NCBI GenBank assembly: GCA_049604415.1
Contig: JBMYTN010000001.1
Span: forward strand, 168,332 to 232,331
DNA length: 64,000 nucleotides
Source: JBMYTN01 sp049604415
GTDB lineage: Bacteria > Pseudomonadota > Alphaproteobacteria > Rhodospirillales > Rhodospirillaceae
Reading direction: 5' to 3'
Shown here: positions 8,021-17,470 of the stretch, piece after piece
Layout: each line of letters opens with the position of its first letter
Position numbering within the stretch: position 1 is the stretch's first letter
The notes under the pieces: model-generated
Databases searched by the model: none
Told to the model about the DNA's origin: nothing
Seen by the model: only the letters and a program-made list of their open reading frames with translations
Position numbers and translations under genes: made by a program

Positions 8021-9808
8021 ATGACTGATTCAGGCAAGCGCCCGGATACCACCTTCAATGAAGCCTGGCAGGCTTGGGCCGAATGGACCAATAAGAGTGC
8101 CCAGATTTGGGTCACGTCTTTGTCCTCGGCGATGAAAAAAGACGAACTGTCGGTTCCCGACCCAGATGCGGTCAAGGACACCTTCACCACCCTGGCTGAA
8201 CATGTGATGGAGGACCCCACCCCGGTCCTGGATGCTCAGGCAACATGGTGGCGGGATTTTGCCACTTTGTGCGAAGCCACTTCCAACCGGATGCGCGGCG
8301 TGGCCTCAACCCCGGTGATCGAACCGGCTTCAGATGACCGGCGGTTCAAGGATGATGCCTGGCGAGATGACCCGCTGTTTGACCACATCAAGCAAGCCTA
8401 TCTGATCACCGCGCGGCTGATGATGTCCTCACTGGACAAAGTCAAAGATGTGGACCCGGCGCTGAAGGAGCGGATGAGCTTCTATACCCGCCAGGTTGTC
8501 GATGCCATGGCCCCGACCAATTTCGTTGCCACCAACCCGGTGGCCCGGCGGGCGACCCTGGAAAGCGGTGGCGAGAACCTGCTGCGCGGCATGGAAAACC
8601 TGCTGAAGGACCTGCAGCGGGGCGATGGCCGCCTGAAAATCGCCATGACCGACGAAGCCGCCTTCGAGGTTGGCAAGAATCTGGCCGTCACCCCGGGCAA
8701 GGTGGTGTTCCAGAATGAAATGATGCAGCTGATCCAGTACACCCCGACCACGGAAACGGTGAAGAAGCTGCCCCTGCTGGTGGTGCCGCCTTGGATCAAC
8801 AAGTTCTATGTCATGGATCTGACCCCGAAAAACTCGATCATCAAATGGATGGTCGACCAGGGTCACACGGTCTTTGTCATCTCTTGGGTCAATCCCGACG
8901 AGAGCTTCCGGGACAAGGGCTTTGGCGATTACATCGAACAAGGCCCGCTGGCCGCCATGGATGCCATTGAGCAAGCCACGGGCGAAAAAGACCTGACCAT
9001 GATGGCCTATTGCATTGGCGGCACTTTGACCGCCTCCACTCTGGCGATCATGGCCGCCCGGGGCGATGACCGGGTCAAGGGGGCCACCTTCCTGACCACC
9101 ATGGTTGACTTCTCGGAGCCCGGCGAAGTGGGCGTCTTCATTGAAGAAAACCTGCTTGGCAAGCTGGAAGACCATATGAACCGCCAGGGCTATCTGGATG
9201 GGTCTTATATGGCCACGGCCTTTAACATGTTGCGGGACAATGACCTGATCTGGTCGTTCTTCATCAACAATTATCTGCTGGGCAAAGAGCCGATGCCGTT
9301 CGATCTGCTCTATTGGAACGGCGATTCAACCCGCATGCCCGCCATGATGCATAACTTCTATTTGCGTCACATGTATCAGCGCAATGAGCTGATTGAGCCG
9401 GGCAAAATCACCTTGCTGGACACCCCGATCGACCTGACCAAGATCAAGACCCCAGTCTATTTGCTCTCGGCCAAGGAAGACCATATTGCGCCCTGGAAAT
9501 CGACCTTTAAGGCGACCCAGCATTATGGCGGTCCGATCCGCTTTGTGTTGTCGGGGTCCGGCCATATTGCCGGGGTGATCAACCCGCCGACCAAGGTCAA
9601 ATATGGCTATTGGACCAACAGCCGGAAATATAAGGATCCGGACAAGTGGTTTGATGGTGCCAAGGCCCATGAGGGCTCCTGGTGGCCAAACTGGGCGGAA
9701 TGGAATGGCAAATTGGCCGGTCCCGACGTTCCGGCCCGGACCCCCGGCGATGGCAAGCTTTCGGTAATCGAGGACGCCCCGGGCAGTTTCGTCAAAGCCC
9801 GGATCTAA
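8021..9808 (+). CDS. phaC: Class I poly(R)-hydroxyalkanoate synthase
   Basis: This 595-residue PhaC polymerises (R)-3-hydroxyacyl-CoA into polyhydroxyalkanoate on granule surfaces. It has an N-terminal PhaC_N domain (about 70-250) and an alpha/beta-hydrolase core. The lipase-like box is AYCIGGT with the nucleophile Cys331; the charge relay is visible as AKEDHIAPW (Asp) and SGSGHIAGV (His). Length fits class I synthases. ATG 8021 follows a purine-rich GGGGGAAATTAAGA; a TTG 36 bp earlier is less likely. A stem-loop follows directly. No phaA, phaB, phaZ or phasin gene is adjacent, so the rest of the pathway is elsewhere. Confidence 0.95.
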   Translation: MTDSGKRPDTTFNEAWQAWAEWTNKSAQIWVTSLSSAMKKDELSVPDPDAVKDTFTTLAEHVMEDPTPVLDAQATWWRDFATLCEATSNRMRGVASTPVIEPASDDRRFKDDAWRDDPLFDHIKQAYLITARLMMSSLDKVKDVDPALKERMSFYTRQVVDAMAPTNFVATNPVARRATLESGGENLLRGMENLLKDLQRGDGRLKIAMTDEAAFEVGKNLAVTPGKVVFQNEMMQLIQYTPTTETVKKLPLLVVPPWINKFYVMDLTPKNSIIKWMVDQGHTVFVISWVNPDESFRDKGFGDYIEQGPLAAMDAIEQATGEKDLTMMAYCIGGTLTASTLAIMAARGDDRVKGATFLTTMVDFSEPGEVGVFIEENLLGKLEDHMNRQGYLDGSYMATAFNMLRDNDLIWSFFINNYLLGKEPMPFDLLYWNGDSTRMPAMMHNFYLRHMYQRNELIEPGKITLLDTPIDLTKIKTPVYLLSAKEDHIAPWKSTFKATQHYGGPIRFVLSGSGHIAGVINPPTKVKYGYWTNSRKYKDPDKWFDGAKAHEGSWWPNWAEWNGKLAGPDVPARTPGDGKLSVIEDAPGSFVKARI

Positions 9809-9819
9809 AAGCAAAACAA

Positions 9820-9853
9820 GGCCGTAAACCATATTAGCTGATGGTTTACGGCC
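9820..9853. terminator. Bidirectional terminator between phaC and the GGDEF gene
   Basis: A perfect 13-bp inverted repeat has arms at 9820-9832 and 9841-9853 with an 8-nt loop. It lies 12 bp after the phaC stop and just before the end of the convergent minus-strand GGDEF gene. The minus-strand product is followed by a T-rich run. Confidence 0.85.
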
Positions 9854-9864
9854 GCTTTCTTGTC

Positions 9865-11916
9865 CTATTCAGCGGCCGTCCAAAGCGAAGGGTCTGTATT
9901 CCCTTGGCCTGAATGCTGTGACGCATCCTCGAGCCTCGGCTGCGGCACAACGGTTACGCGGTTTCGACCGTTCTGTTTTGAGTGATACAGCGCCTGATCC
10001 GCCGTCTTAAACAACGCCATCCAATCCCTGCGCCCCGCTCCGTCTTGCAAGACTGACACGCCCAAGCTGACAGTCACAGTCAGCGTGACACCGTTCGGCA
10101 ATGCAAATGGCCTAGAGCCGATCACAGTGCGAATGCACTCTGCTCTCTCAGCAGCTCCCTGCTCGCGCAGATCGGGCAGGACCAGCGCGAATTCCTCGCC
10201 GCCGACCCGAAACACTTGATCGCGCTCATCGGCTGACAAGGCCTCCTGGACCCGTTTGGCAACCTCCTGGAGCACCAGATCACCCACATCATGGCCATAG
10301 GTGTCATTGACCTTTTTGAAGTGGTCGAGGTCAAACATCACCCCTGCGGCCAGGGTCCGTTGGCGTTCAACCCGAGCCCCGACACCGGCAACCAAACGAT
10401 CAAAAGCCCGGCGATTGCCCAACCCGGTCAGCGCATCATGCAGCCCTTGATATTCCAGATCAATTTCCCGGGATTTGCTGGCCGTCACATCGGTGTTGGT
10501 GCCAATCATCCGGATCGGTTGGCCATGACGGTCCTGTTCAACCACTTTTCCGCGACAGCGCACCCATATCCAAGGGCCGTCGGTCCGCCGAAGACGGAAA
10601 TCCACCAGAAGAGGCTGATCAGGCTGCTGTAGCGCGGCACCGATCTGCTGCCGAAAAGCCTCCTGGTCCTCTGGATGCAACCGCGCCACCCAATCTTCGA
10701 ACCGGTCCAGCCGTGCGCCGGAGGGTTCCTTGAGCATGCTGGCGTTTTCTTGGGAAAAATAAACCTGCCCTGTCCCAATCGACCAGTCCCAAAGCCCCAC
10801 ACCAGTGGCATCCAAAGCGAAAGACAATCTTTGTTCTTCCGCAATCAGGCTCTGCACTGCAGAGCGGCGCGCCCGTTCCTGGCGCATATACAGGAAGCCC
10901 ATGCCCCCCAAGACCAGTAAAAGCACCCCCAAAACAAGCGCAAAGCGTTCCGCCCGGGTTCGCCAGTCCCCAAGAACGACCTCTATGGGCACCTGGGCAA
11001 ATACCGAAATGGGAAAATCCCGGGACAAGGCATCCCGAATGATCATGGCGCCGGTCCCTTGGGCGGCGACAGCCAGATCGGTGAGCGATGACCCTCCAAG
11101 GGCTTGTTGCGTCCGGGCATTTAACAATCGATCCGGCGCATACCAGCTGTCTTCCGCCCGAAATTGAATGGCGGCTCCTTGAAGGGTAATCAGGATGCGA
11201 CCGTCATCGAGGACGGCGCTGAGATGGGTGTTGCCAAACCGGTCATCGGCGAGCAATTGCTCCGCCACGCGCCGCAAATCAACCGTGACGATACCCAGTC
11301 CAACAAACTGCCCATTTGCCCCCCAGATGCCACGGGACACGGAGCTCAGATGCTTTGGCAAACCGGCTTCCGGGCCAGTGGTCACAACCGGATCCAACCA
11401 CAGATCCCGATGTTGGGCGATCAAACGCGTAAACCATGCCCGGTCCACATGCCTTGGAAACCCATGGGTGGCGGCAACCATCTTTCCTTGAGGGTCTATG
11501 GCCGCGAACCCCCGAAGGCCCGGAAGCGCCTCAATCAGTCGTCCGGGATATTTTGAGATCCCGCCTCGGGCATCGGCACTCAGGCCGGTTTCAAATAAGC
11601 CATCATCGGAGAGCTGTCCGGCGACATCCGGGACCCCGGTCTCCCCCATGGTCGGACCGCGATCCAAAAACTGTTGCGACCCGCCTTCTAAGGCAATGCC
11701 ATCGGCATAAAGCGTCAGATTGCCGAGGGTATTGGCGGTTTGGATGGCTTGGTTGCGCGCGTCCAACCCAGCTTTGTCGAGCAGGGATTGGCGTTCGGAC
11801 AATAGCATGGAGATCGTGGCCAAGCTCACCATCAAGACCAAAGCAGCAAACAGGGAGGCGACCAGCCAAGGGGAGGCCGGGCCCGAGACCTGCCGCGTTT
11901 TGGTCTTGGATGTCAC
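9865..11916 (-). CDS. Membrane diguanylate cyclase with periplasmic sensor, PAS and GGDEF domains
   Basis: This 683-residue protein has TM1 at about residues 17-39, a roughly 285-residue periplasmic Cache-like sensor, and TM2 near 326-347. A PAS domain follows (about 360-485, with DATGVGLWDWSIG), then a GGDEF domain (about 490-655) with the active-site motif GGEEF in VFRVGGEEFALVLP. It should make cyclic di-GMP. The tetrad before the active site reads DERD rather than RxxD, so the product-inhibition I-site seems absent. The GTG start at 11916 overlaps the TGA of the upstream TRAP-type binding protein gene by 4 bp, so the two are translationally coupled and the binding protein may supply the input signal. 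Confidence 0.92.
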   Translation of the reverse strand: MTSKTKTRQVSGPASPWLVASLFAALVLMVSLATISMLLSERQSLLDKAGLDARNQAIQTANTLGNLTLYADGIALEGGSQQFLDRGPTMGETGVPDVAGQLSDDGLFETGLSADARGGISKYPGRLIEALPGLRGFAAIDPQGKMVAATHGFPRHVDRAWFTRLIAQHRDLWLDPVVTTGPEAGLPKHLSSVSRGIWGANGQFVGLGIVTVDLRRVAEQLLADDRFGNTHLSAVLDDGRILITLQGAAIQFRAEDSWYAPDRLLNARTQQALGGSSLTDLAVAAQGTGAMIIRDALSRDFPISVFAQVPIEVVLGDWRTRAERFALVLGVLLLVLGGMGFLYMRQERARRSAVQSLIAEEQRLSFALDATGVGLWDWSIGTGQVYFSQENASMLKEPSGARLDRFEDWVARLHPEDQEAFRQQIGAALQQPDQPLLVDFRLRRTDGPWIWVRCRGKVVEQDRHGQPIRMIGTNTDVTASKSREIDLEYQGLHDALTGLGNRRAFDRLVAGVGARVERQRTLAAGVMFDLDHFKKVNDTYGHDVGDLVLQEVAKRVQEALSADERDQVFRVGGEEFALVLPDLREQGAAERAECIRTVIGSRPFALPNGVTLTVTVSLGVSVLQDGAGRRDWMALFKTADQALYHSKQNGRNRVTVVPQPRLEDASQHSGQGNTDPSLWTAAE

Positions 11917-12995
11917 GGCAGCGCCTCCGAGGCCGCTTCGACCAGCTTTGGATCCAAGCCCAGTTCACTGACCAGGGCCTTTTGCATCGGCATCAGGCCC
12001 ATTCGAACTTGATCAAGCTGGGTTTGCTCGGGCCGAACCACCACAACCCCATTGTCCATCATCGTTTGCAGGGCGTCGCGCTGGGCCACAGCCATGGCTT
12101 GACGGCCTGCATCAACCCCCTCCTCCCAGGTCTCCAAGATGATTTGACGGACATCTTCCGGCAAACGAAACCATGTCCGGTTCGACACCAAGGGGACATA
12201 TTGGGCAAAATATTGATAATCCAGATAGGCTTGTGCGATCCCGGACTGCCACAAACTCCCCGACACAACGGTCATCGGTGTGGTCAAGGTCCCATCGACA
12301 CGTCCACTGGTCAAAGCCTCGGGCAAATCCGGCCATGGGACCACCAACGCCTGGGCCCCCAAATTCTCCAAGCGCACCAAATTGGCTTTGCCGCCTGCGA
12401 CCCGCATGCGTTTGCCATTGAGGTCTTCCGGTGCGCTGACGGCCTGGTCTTTGGTGAAAAACAGATGAGCGTGTCCCAGATCCAGCCAGCGTCCAAGCGG
12501 TACCACATCGAGGCGATCGGCCAAACGATTGCCCAAGGTGGTTCCGATCACGCCATCGGACACATCTCGGTTGATCTGGATGGTGCGCCCATAGAACATC
12601 GGCAGTTGGAACAGATTAAAATCGGCCACATAGCGCCCCAAATGCCAACTGCCCGGGGCCGCGAAATCGATCCGCCCTCCGGCCAAAGCATCCGGGACAT
12701 CACGCCCGCGGTACAGCTCTGCGGAATGGCGCAACTCGAACTGAAAGCGGTCGCCCAGTTTTTCATTCAGGCGCTCCGCAAACCCCATCAGAACCTGGGT
12801 TTGAACATGACCGGGCCGGTTTTCCGTTGAAATGGTAAGGGTTGGGATTGGGGCGCTCTGGGCCTGCAGATCAGACACAAGCACTACAGCAAGCAGGACA
12901 AGCACCAAGCAGCCGGCCAAGGCGGCCAAGATCGGCCTGGCAGTCCTCATCGAGCGGTCCGCACGAACATAGCAACGCTGTTTTGACTGTTTCAT
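11913..12995 (-). CDS. Orphan TRAP-type (DctP-like) periplasmic solute-binding protein
   Basis: This encodes about 360 residues: a membrane signal segment near residues 20-42 (ILAALAGCLVLVLLAVVL), then a DctP-fold receptor with the typical PTLTISTENRPG start and an ERLNEKLGDRFQFEL strand-helix. A central segment reads GKRMRVAGGKANLVRLENLG. No DctQ/DctM transport partners are present; instead the gene ends in a 4-bp overlap with a Cache-PAS-GGDEF gene. This suggests a ligand receptor feeding a signal to the cyclase rather than transport. Several in-frame Met codons precede the hydrophobic segment (13019, 12995, 12950). I chose 12995; the true start is unsure. Confidence 0.85.
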   Translation of the reverse strand: MKQSKQRCYVRADRSMRTARPILAALAGCLVLVLLAVVLVSDLQAQSAPIPTLTISTENRPGHVQTQVLMGFAERLNEKLGDRFQFELRHSAELYRGRDVPDALAGGRIDFAAPGSWHLGRYVADFNLFQLPMFYGRTIQINRDVSDGVIGTTLGNRLADRLDVVPLGRWLDLGHAHLFFTKDQAVSAPEDLNGKRMRVAGGKANLVRLENLGAQALVVPWPDLPEALTSGRVDGTLTTPMTVVSGSLWQSGIAQAYLDYQYFAQYVPLVSNRTWFRLPEDVRQIILETWEEGVDAGRQAMAVAQRDALQTMMDNGVVVVRPEQTQLDQVRMGLMPMQKALVSELGLDPKLVEAASEALP

Positions 12996-13221
12996 CAGGC
13001 GACATCCATTTAAAGCCATAATGGACTCAGGCGTCTCGGGCACTGCTGTTTGTCAAAACCCATACAAGACGAAAACCGACGGGCTTTTCTCCGTTCAGTT
13101 TACACATCAGCCTCGTTTCCATTGCACTTTAATTGAACAGATCTTGTTTTGTGATCTGCCTAGAAGAAGAATAAATCTGATTTTTTGTATTTCTGCAGCG
13201 CAATAGCACGTATTAAGGGAT

Positions 13222-14304
13222 CTATTCTACAACGGTGCTGACGTGCCGCTCAGTAATAACACCTTTCCCTGGTCGCGACAGGCTCACGGTGCCCGTATAG
13301 ACCCCCTTGGGCAACTGTTTGTCCTCTGCGATTCTTTGACCGGTAAAGCCAAACCACTGGACCCAGCCTTTCTCCTCAAAGGGAACATCCCGGCTCACAA
13401 CAACATGTTTTTTGATGGTCTCGCTTTCCAATTCCACCGTCATGGTCACCTGGTCCCCCTGCTCTATGCCGATCAAATCGGTCCAGAAAATCAGCTTGCT
13501 GCTGGAGGGTTTGAGGGGTTCATGCTCAAACTGACCATCCCGCGCGGTCAAGCGGTTCGGCGTCTCGTCGGCGAAACCCAAATTGTAAATCAGCCCACCG
13601 TCATACTGTGCGAGCAAGGTAATCAGCACATCGGGCAACCAGAGACTGTCACGCGTGTCCGCACCGCACCCCAGCCGGGCCTGACGGCCAACAAAGGGAT
13701 CCATCACCCGGTCGTCTTTGCGGATGGAAAAATGCACGTGGGGATGTTCCGTCTTACCGGAGAGGCCGACCTCCCCGATCACGTCACCCCGGTTCACCCG
13801 GTCACCGGAGCGCACCGAAACCGACCCTTCCCGGAGATGGCAATATTGGGTTTCCCAGCCATGGCCGTGATCGATCACAACGCCATTGCCGCAATTGTTG
13901 ATGTCTCGCCCGCTATTCTCGGCCAGCCGCGAATTGACGTCCAGCATGCCGTCCCGGGTTCGCAGCACGGTCCCCGCAGCTGCAGCCAGAACATCGACAC
14001 CGACCGCTTGGCTCATAGTGCCGACGCCAAAATCGGTGCCCTTATGGGTGTCATAGGCCACCGGACCGCAGGCCCAGTCTTCATGCTGCCTGCTGGAAGG
14101 ATCCATATCCACATGGGATGTGATCCAACAATCCTCGCCAATGGTACAGGCGATGGGTAGGCCAAACCCTGGCCCGTCGGCCTTGGCAGTCTGGCTCCAA
14201 GACAAGGCCAGAAAGACAGAGGCACAGGCCAGCACCATCGCTTGCTTCGTGGTCTTCTGCCCAACAGGGTGCGCGTTTTTGCGGTAACGGGAAAAAACGG
14301 TCAT
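13222..14304 (-). CDS. Secreted M23-family peptidase (LytM-like)
   Basis: This encodes about 360 residues with an N-terminal signal peptide ending near TAKADG. The M23 zinc-peptidase core follows: THKGTDFGV supplies the first His and Asp, then NGVVIDHGHGWETQYCHL and HPHVHFSI supply the HxH. A C-terminal domain of about 150 residues has no family I recognise. It presumably cleaves peptidoglycan cross-bridges, or modulates amidases, in the periplasm. The start is ambiguous: Met codons at 14340 and 14304 both precede the signal segment and neither has a clear ribosome site. It stands between two minus-strand signalling genes. Confidence 0.87.
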   Translation of the reverse strand: MTVFSRYRKNAHPVGQKTTKQAMVLACASVFLALSWSQTAKADGPGFGLPIACTIGEDCWITSHVDMDPSSRQHEDWACGPVAYDTHKGTDFGVGTMSQAVGVDVLAAAAGTVLRTRDGMLDVNSRLAENSGRDINNCGNGVVIDHGHGWETQYCHLREGSVSVRSGDRVNRGDVIGEVGLSGKTEHPHVHFSIRKDDRVMDPFVGRQARLGCGADTRDSLWLPDVLITLLAQYDGGLIYNLGFADETPNRLTARDGQFEHEPLKPSSSKLIFWTDLIGIEQGDQVTMTVELESETIKKHVVVSRDVPFEEKGWVQWFGFTGQRIAEDKQLPKGVYTGTVSLSRPGKGVITERHVSTVVE

Positions 14305-14375
14305 GAAATATCGCAATGGCCGTGAGAACAGATCCTGCATCTGGGGGAACAACGCGGTTACTGACTAGATAGGGA

Positions 14376-16106
14376 TTAATCTCGGGAAGACACCACCCGT
14401 CGTGGCTGTGTGCCAAAAAGTGACTGACCGGGCAGCGGATCAAACTCCCGAATGTCCGTCGATGGACGGCCAAACAGGTATCCTTGGACAAAGTCACAGC
14501 CACAATCGCGGACAAAATGGAGCGCCTCGGGGCTGTCGACCATTTCCGCGATGGTTTGCACCCCGAGTTTCCGGCAAAGCTCGGTCAGGGCCGATAAAAA
14601 GGCGCGCCCTTTTGCGACCCGCATGGCATTGCGGATCGCACTGCCGTCAATTTTGACCACATCGACTTCCAAGGCACTGAGATACTGAAAGCTCGCCGCC
14701 CCGGCACCGAAATCGTCTAAGCAGACCGCATATCCCTTGGACCGCAGGCCTTGGATGAAGGTGTTGGCGTTTTCCAAATCCGTCATCCGCGAGGATTCGG
14801 TGATCTCGAACAACAACTTGCCCTGGGACCAGGGATTGGCTTCCAGCAAGGCCTGGAGCCCATCGACATAAGCTGGCACGCCAATGGAATAGCCCGAAAT
14901 GTTCACCGCGACCCGATAGTCGTCGGAATTGCGCGGCTTTTTCGCCAACCAACCCATGACTTTGGTGGCCATCGCCAAGTCAAAATCGTGGATCAAGCCA
15001 ATTTCTTCGGCCAAGGATATGTAGCGGAACGGGGATTCCCCGGCCGTACTGCCTTCGGATCCAGGTTGGTGGAACCGACACAGGGCTTCGTAATGGTGAA
15101 TATCTCCGCTGAGCGCATTGACGATCGGCTGCAGCGCGACCCTAAATTTGCTTTGCTCGATCACTTGCTTGAAGACATTGGCTTCCGTGATGCCACGATT
15201 GACCAATTGCGAGATATTGGTCCGCATCCCAACAATGCTGAGCCCGTTTTGCGCGCGTTGTTGATATTGGTTCATGGCATAGATCAAGCCCTTGGAGATC
15301 TCGCCGCGCTCCAGGGTGGACGCGCCCTCCAAGTCCAGAATCGCGGTTTCCACCACGGCGCCTTTGCCCTCAGGATCATGCAGCCGCGCCACGCGGGTTA
15401 GTTCTGCTTCAAAGGCATCGATGTCGACCCCGGGCTCGTGGACCAGAGCATATTGGCCATGACCGAAGGCGGCGGCACTTTCATCATCCAAAGCGGTGGC
15501 CCGCAAAAACGCGCCTACAGTGCGGTTGAGGCTGGTTTTGGCCCCCTCGCCCATGCGGCCTTCCAGCTTCGGGAAATCCCGCATATTGACCACGCTGACC
15601 GCCACCTGGGTGCCACGCTCAAGCCTGCTCATAATCCGTTCTGACGCGGTCTCGGAAAAGGCTTCGAGACCCAACAGCCCGCTGATCGGATTGCGTTCAT
15701 ATTGATCAACGGCAATACGCGCTTCCCTGGCCCGCATGCGCAAGGCCAAATAGAACGCGTCATCCAACAGGTACCCGGCCATATCCATGGGCAGCGGCAG
15801 GGATTCCTTGCGGATCAGGCGGATGACCTCGTGATCGGTGCGGCCTCGCATATGGGTCAGCTTGAGGAATTGCACCGCAAGCGGTTGGTCTTCCGGCAGA
15901 ACCAAATTGGTGAAGTTTGTCCCAACCACAGCCTCGGCGGTCTGTCCGACAAAGGCCTCCAGCGCCCCCGAGGCGAAAGTAATATTGCCATCAGGATCAA
16001 TCTGAAACACAAGGTCAGCCCAACAAAAGGCGAGCGCCGCATACCGATCCCGGTCGCGCCGCATGTCTTTGAGTGTCTTGTCAGGCGATCCCGATAGGCC
16101 CGGCAT
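14376..16106 (-). CDS. Cytoplasmic PAS - degenerate GGDEF - EAL protein, likely cyclic di-GMP phosphodiesterase
   Basis: This 576-residue protein has an N-terminal PAS domain (about 15-125), a middle domain with the size of GGDEF but with AFGHGQYAL at the active-site position, and an EAL domain from about residue 310. EAL catalytic motifs look intact: HHYEALCRF, VAVNISGYS, LLFEITESS, CLDDFGAG, VVKIDGSAI, TIAEMVDS and VQGYLFGRP. It is therefore probably a phosphodiesterase with a non-catalytic GGDEF that may bind GTP. No membrane segments are present. ATG 16106 is the first Met. It lies 71 bp upstream of the M23 peptidase gene and may be co-transcribed with it. Confidence 0.9.
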   Translation of the reverse strand: MPGLSGSPDKTLKDMRRDRDRYAALAFCWADLVFQIDPDGNITFASGALEAFVGQTAEAVVGTNFTNLVLPEDQPLAVQFLKLTHMRGRTDHEVIRLIRKESLPLPMDMAGYLLDDAFYLALRMRAREARIAVDQYERNPISGLLGLEAFSETASERIMSRLERGTQVAVSVVNMRDFPKLEGRMGEGAKTSLNRTVGAFLRATALDDESAAAFGHGQYALVHEPGVDIDAFEAELTRVARLHDPEGKGAVVETAILDLEGASTLERGEISKGLIYAMNQYQQRAQNGLSIVGMRTNISQLVNRGITEANVFKQVIEQSKFRVALQPIVNALSGDIHHYEALCRFHQPGSEGSTAGESPFRYISLAEEIGLIHDFDLAMATKVMGWLAKKPRNSDDYRVAVNISGYSIGVPAYVDGLQALLEANPWSQGKLLFEITESSRMTDLENANTFIQGLRSKGYAVCLDDFGAGAASFQYLSALEVDVVKIDGSAIRNAMRVAKGRAFLSALTELCRKLGVQTIAEMVDSPEALHFVRDCGCDFVQGYLFGRPSTDIREFDPLPGQSLFGTQPRRVVSSRD

Positions 16107-16296
16107 GTCTTACCATTTCGATTGTGGAACTATATCGAAGTTTTCTAAATATTTTCGACCTTCGAACACCCTAATCCTGCCCTAAACACGGACCCAATCG
16201 CAAGCTGGACAAACGGATGTTGCAACGCATTTACTTTCATTCGAATTGGATAGACTCCGCGCAATCCCATGACCTTTGGCTAGGGTTGGTGTCTCT

Positions 16297-17466
16297 GTGA
16301 CTGTTTTCCTAAAGTTCGGCCTGCATTACGGACTGCTGTTCTGCGTTATTGGTTTGATGCTGCCCTTTTGGCCGCTCTGGCTGGCCGATAAGGGTCTCGG
16401 CCCGGCGGAAATCGGCCTCGCCATCGGCATCACCACATGGGTTAAGCCAGTCTTCAACCCATTCGCCGGGTGGGTGGCCGATGCCACAGGCCAGCTGCGG
16501 CGGGTCATGATGCTGGCTGCCGCCGGATCGGCTTGTGGCTTTTTGTTTCTCAGCCAATCGAGTGGCCTGGCGATGATCTTGCTCGGCTGCGCTTTGGCCT
16601 CAGGCTGCTACTTTGCCCTGCTGCCCCTCTCTGAGACCCTGGCGATGCGGGCCGACAAGGCCGGAGTGCTGGCCTATGGTCGGGTCCGGCTTTGGGGGTC
16701 GCTCAGTTTCATCGCCCTGTCCTTGATTGGTGGACCCTTGATCGGGGTCTGGGGTCCCGGCTTTTTACCCTTTGCCTTGGCGGCAATCGCTGCGGCCCTT
16801 GTCCTGACCATTGGCGCCCTGCCCGGACGTCAAGCCTTGTCCCAGGGCACAGAACCAGATCCCAAAACAAAGGCCAAACAGCAGAACGATCCCTCTGCTG
16901 GGTGGTCCGTCCTGTTTCGCGACAGAGCCTTAATCCGGTTCCTCTTGGCCTTGGGCGCGGTCCATGCCAGCCATGCGGTGCTCAACGCCTTTGGCAGTTT
17001 GCATTGGCGTGCTGCGGGGCTGTCTGAGGGATTTATTGGCTGGCTCTGGGCCGTCGGTGTGATTGCGGAAGTGGTGTTATTTGCCGCCTCCGCCAAGGCC
17101 ATGGGACGCTTGGGCCCCTATGGTTTGCTCTGGATCGGAGCCATTGCCGGCTTGATCCGCTGGCCGATCCTGGCCCTTACCACAGATCCGATCGTGCTGA
17201 GTTTGGTCCAAACCCTCCATGGGTTGACCTATGGGGCGACCCACTTGGCCGCCATGGCCTATCTGACCGGCATTGGCCATAGCAAGACCCTGCCGGAGGA
17301 CCTGACGACACGGGCTCAAGCGCTCTATTCATCGGTTTCGCTAGGTCTGTGTGTTGGGGGCGCTGCAATGGTCGCTGGACCGCTCTATGGCAGCTTTTCA
17401 GGGGCCGCGTTTTGGGCCCCTGCTGTGCTATGCGGATTGGCGCTGTGGCTTGGCAAGCGCCCCTAA
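16297..17466 (+). CDS. MFS transporter (phenylpropionate-permease-like, HcaT type)
   Basis: This encodes about 389 residues with roughly 12 hydrophobic helices. The N-terminus (KFGLHYGLLFCVIGLMLPF, then WLADKGLGPAEIGL) and the internal YGRVRLWGSLSFI match the MFS_1-like/PPP family that includes HcaT and LacY-like permeases. The substrate is not predictable. A TTG at 16276 would extend it by seven residues; GTG 16297 places Met directly before the conserved FLKFGLHYG, so I prefer it. It is divergent from the EAL gene and convergent with gcrA, whose stop is only 4 bp away. Confidence 0.85.
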   Translation: MTVFLKFGLHYGLLFCVIGLMLPFWPLWLADKGLGPAEIGLAIGITTWVKPVFNPFAGWVADATGQLRRVMMLAAAGSACGFLFLSQSSGLAMILLGCALASGCYFALLPLSETLAMRADKAGVLAYGRVRLWGSLSFIALSLIGGPLIGVWGPGFLPFALAAIAAALVLTIGALPGRQALSQGTEPDPKTKAKQQNDPSAGWSVLFRDRALIRFLLALGAVHASHAVLNAFGSLHWRAAGLSEGFIGWLWAVGVIAEVVLFAASAKAMGRLGPYGLLWIGAIAGLIRWPILALTTDPIVLSLVQTLHGLTYGATHLAAMAYLTGIGHSKTLPEDLTTRAQALYSSVSLGLCVGGAAMVAGPLYGSFSGAAFWAPAVLCGLALWLGKRP

Positions 17467-17470
17467 GGCG

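Noticed and set aside
11436..12830. Long plus-strand frame opposite the TRAP binding protein and cyclase
   Set aside because: Antisense shadow in GC-rich DNA; the true genes on the minus strand have full domain signatures and a coupled start/stop.
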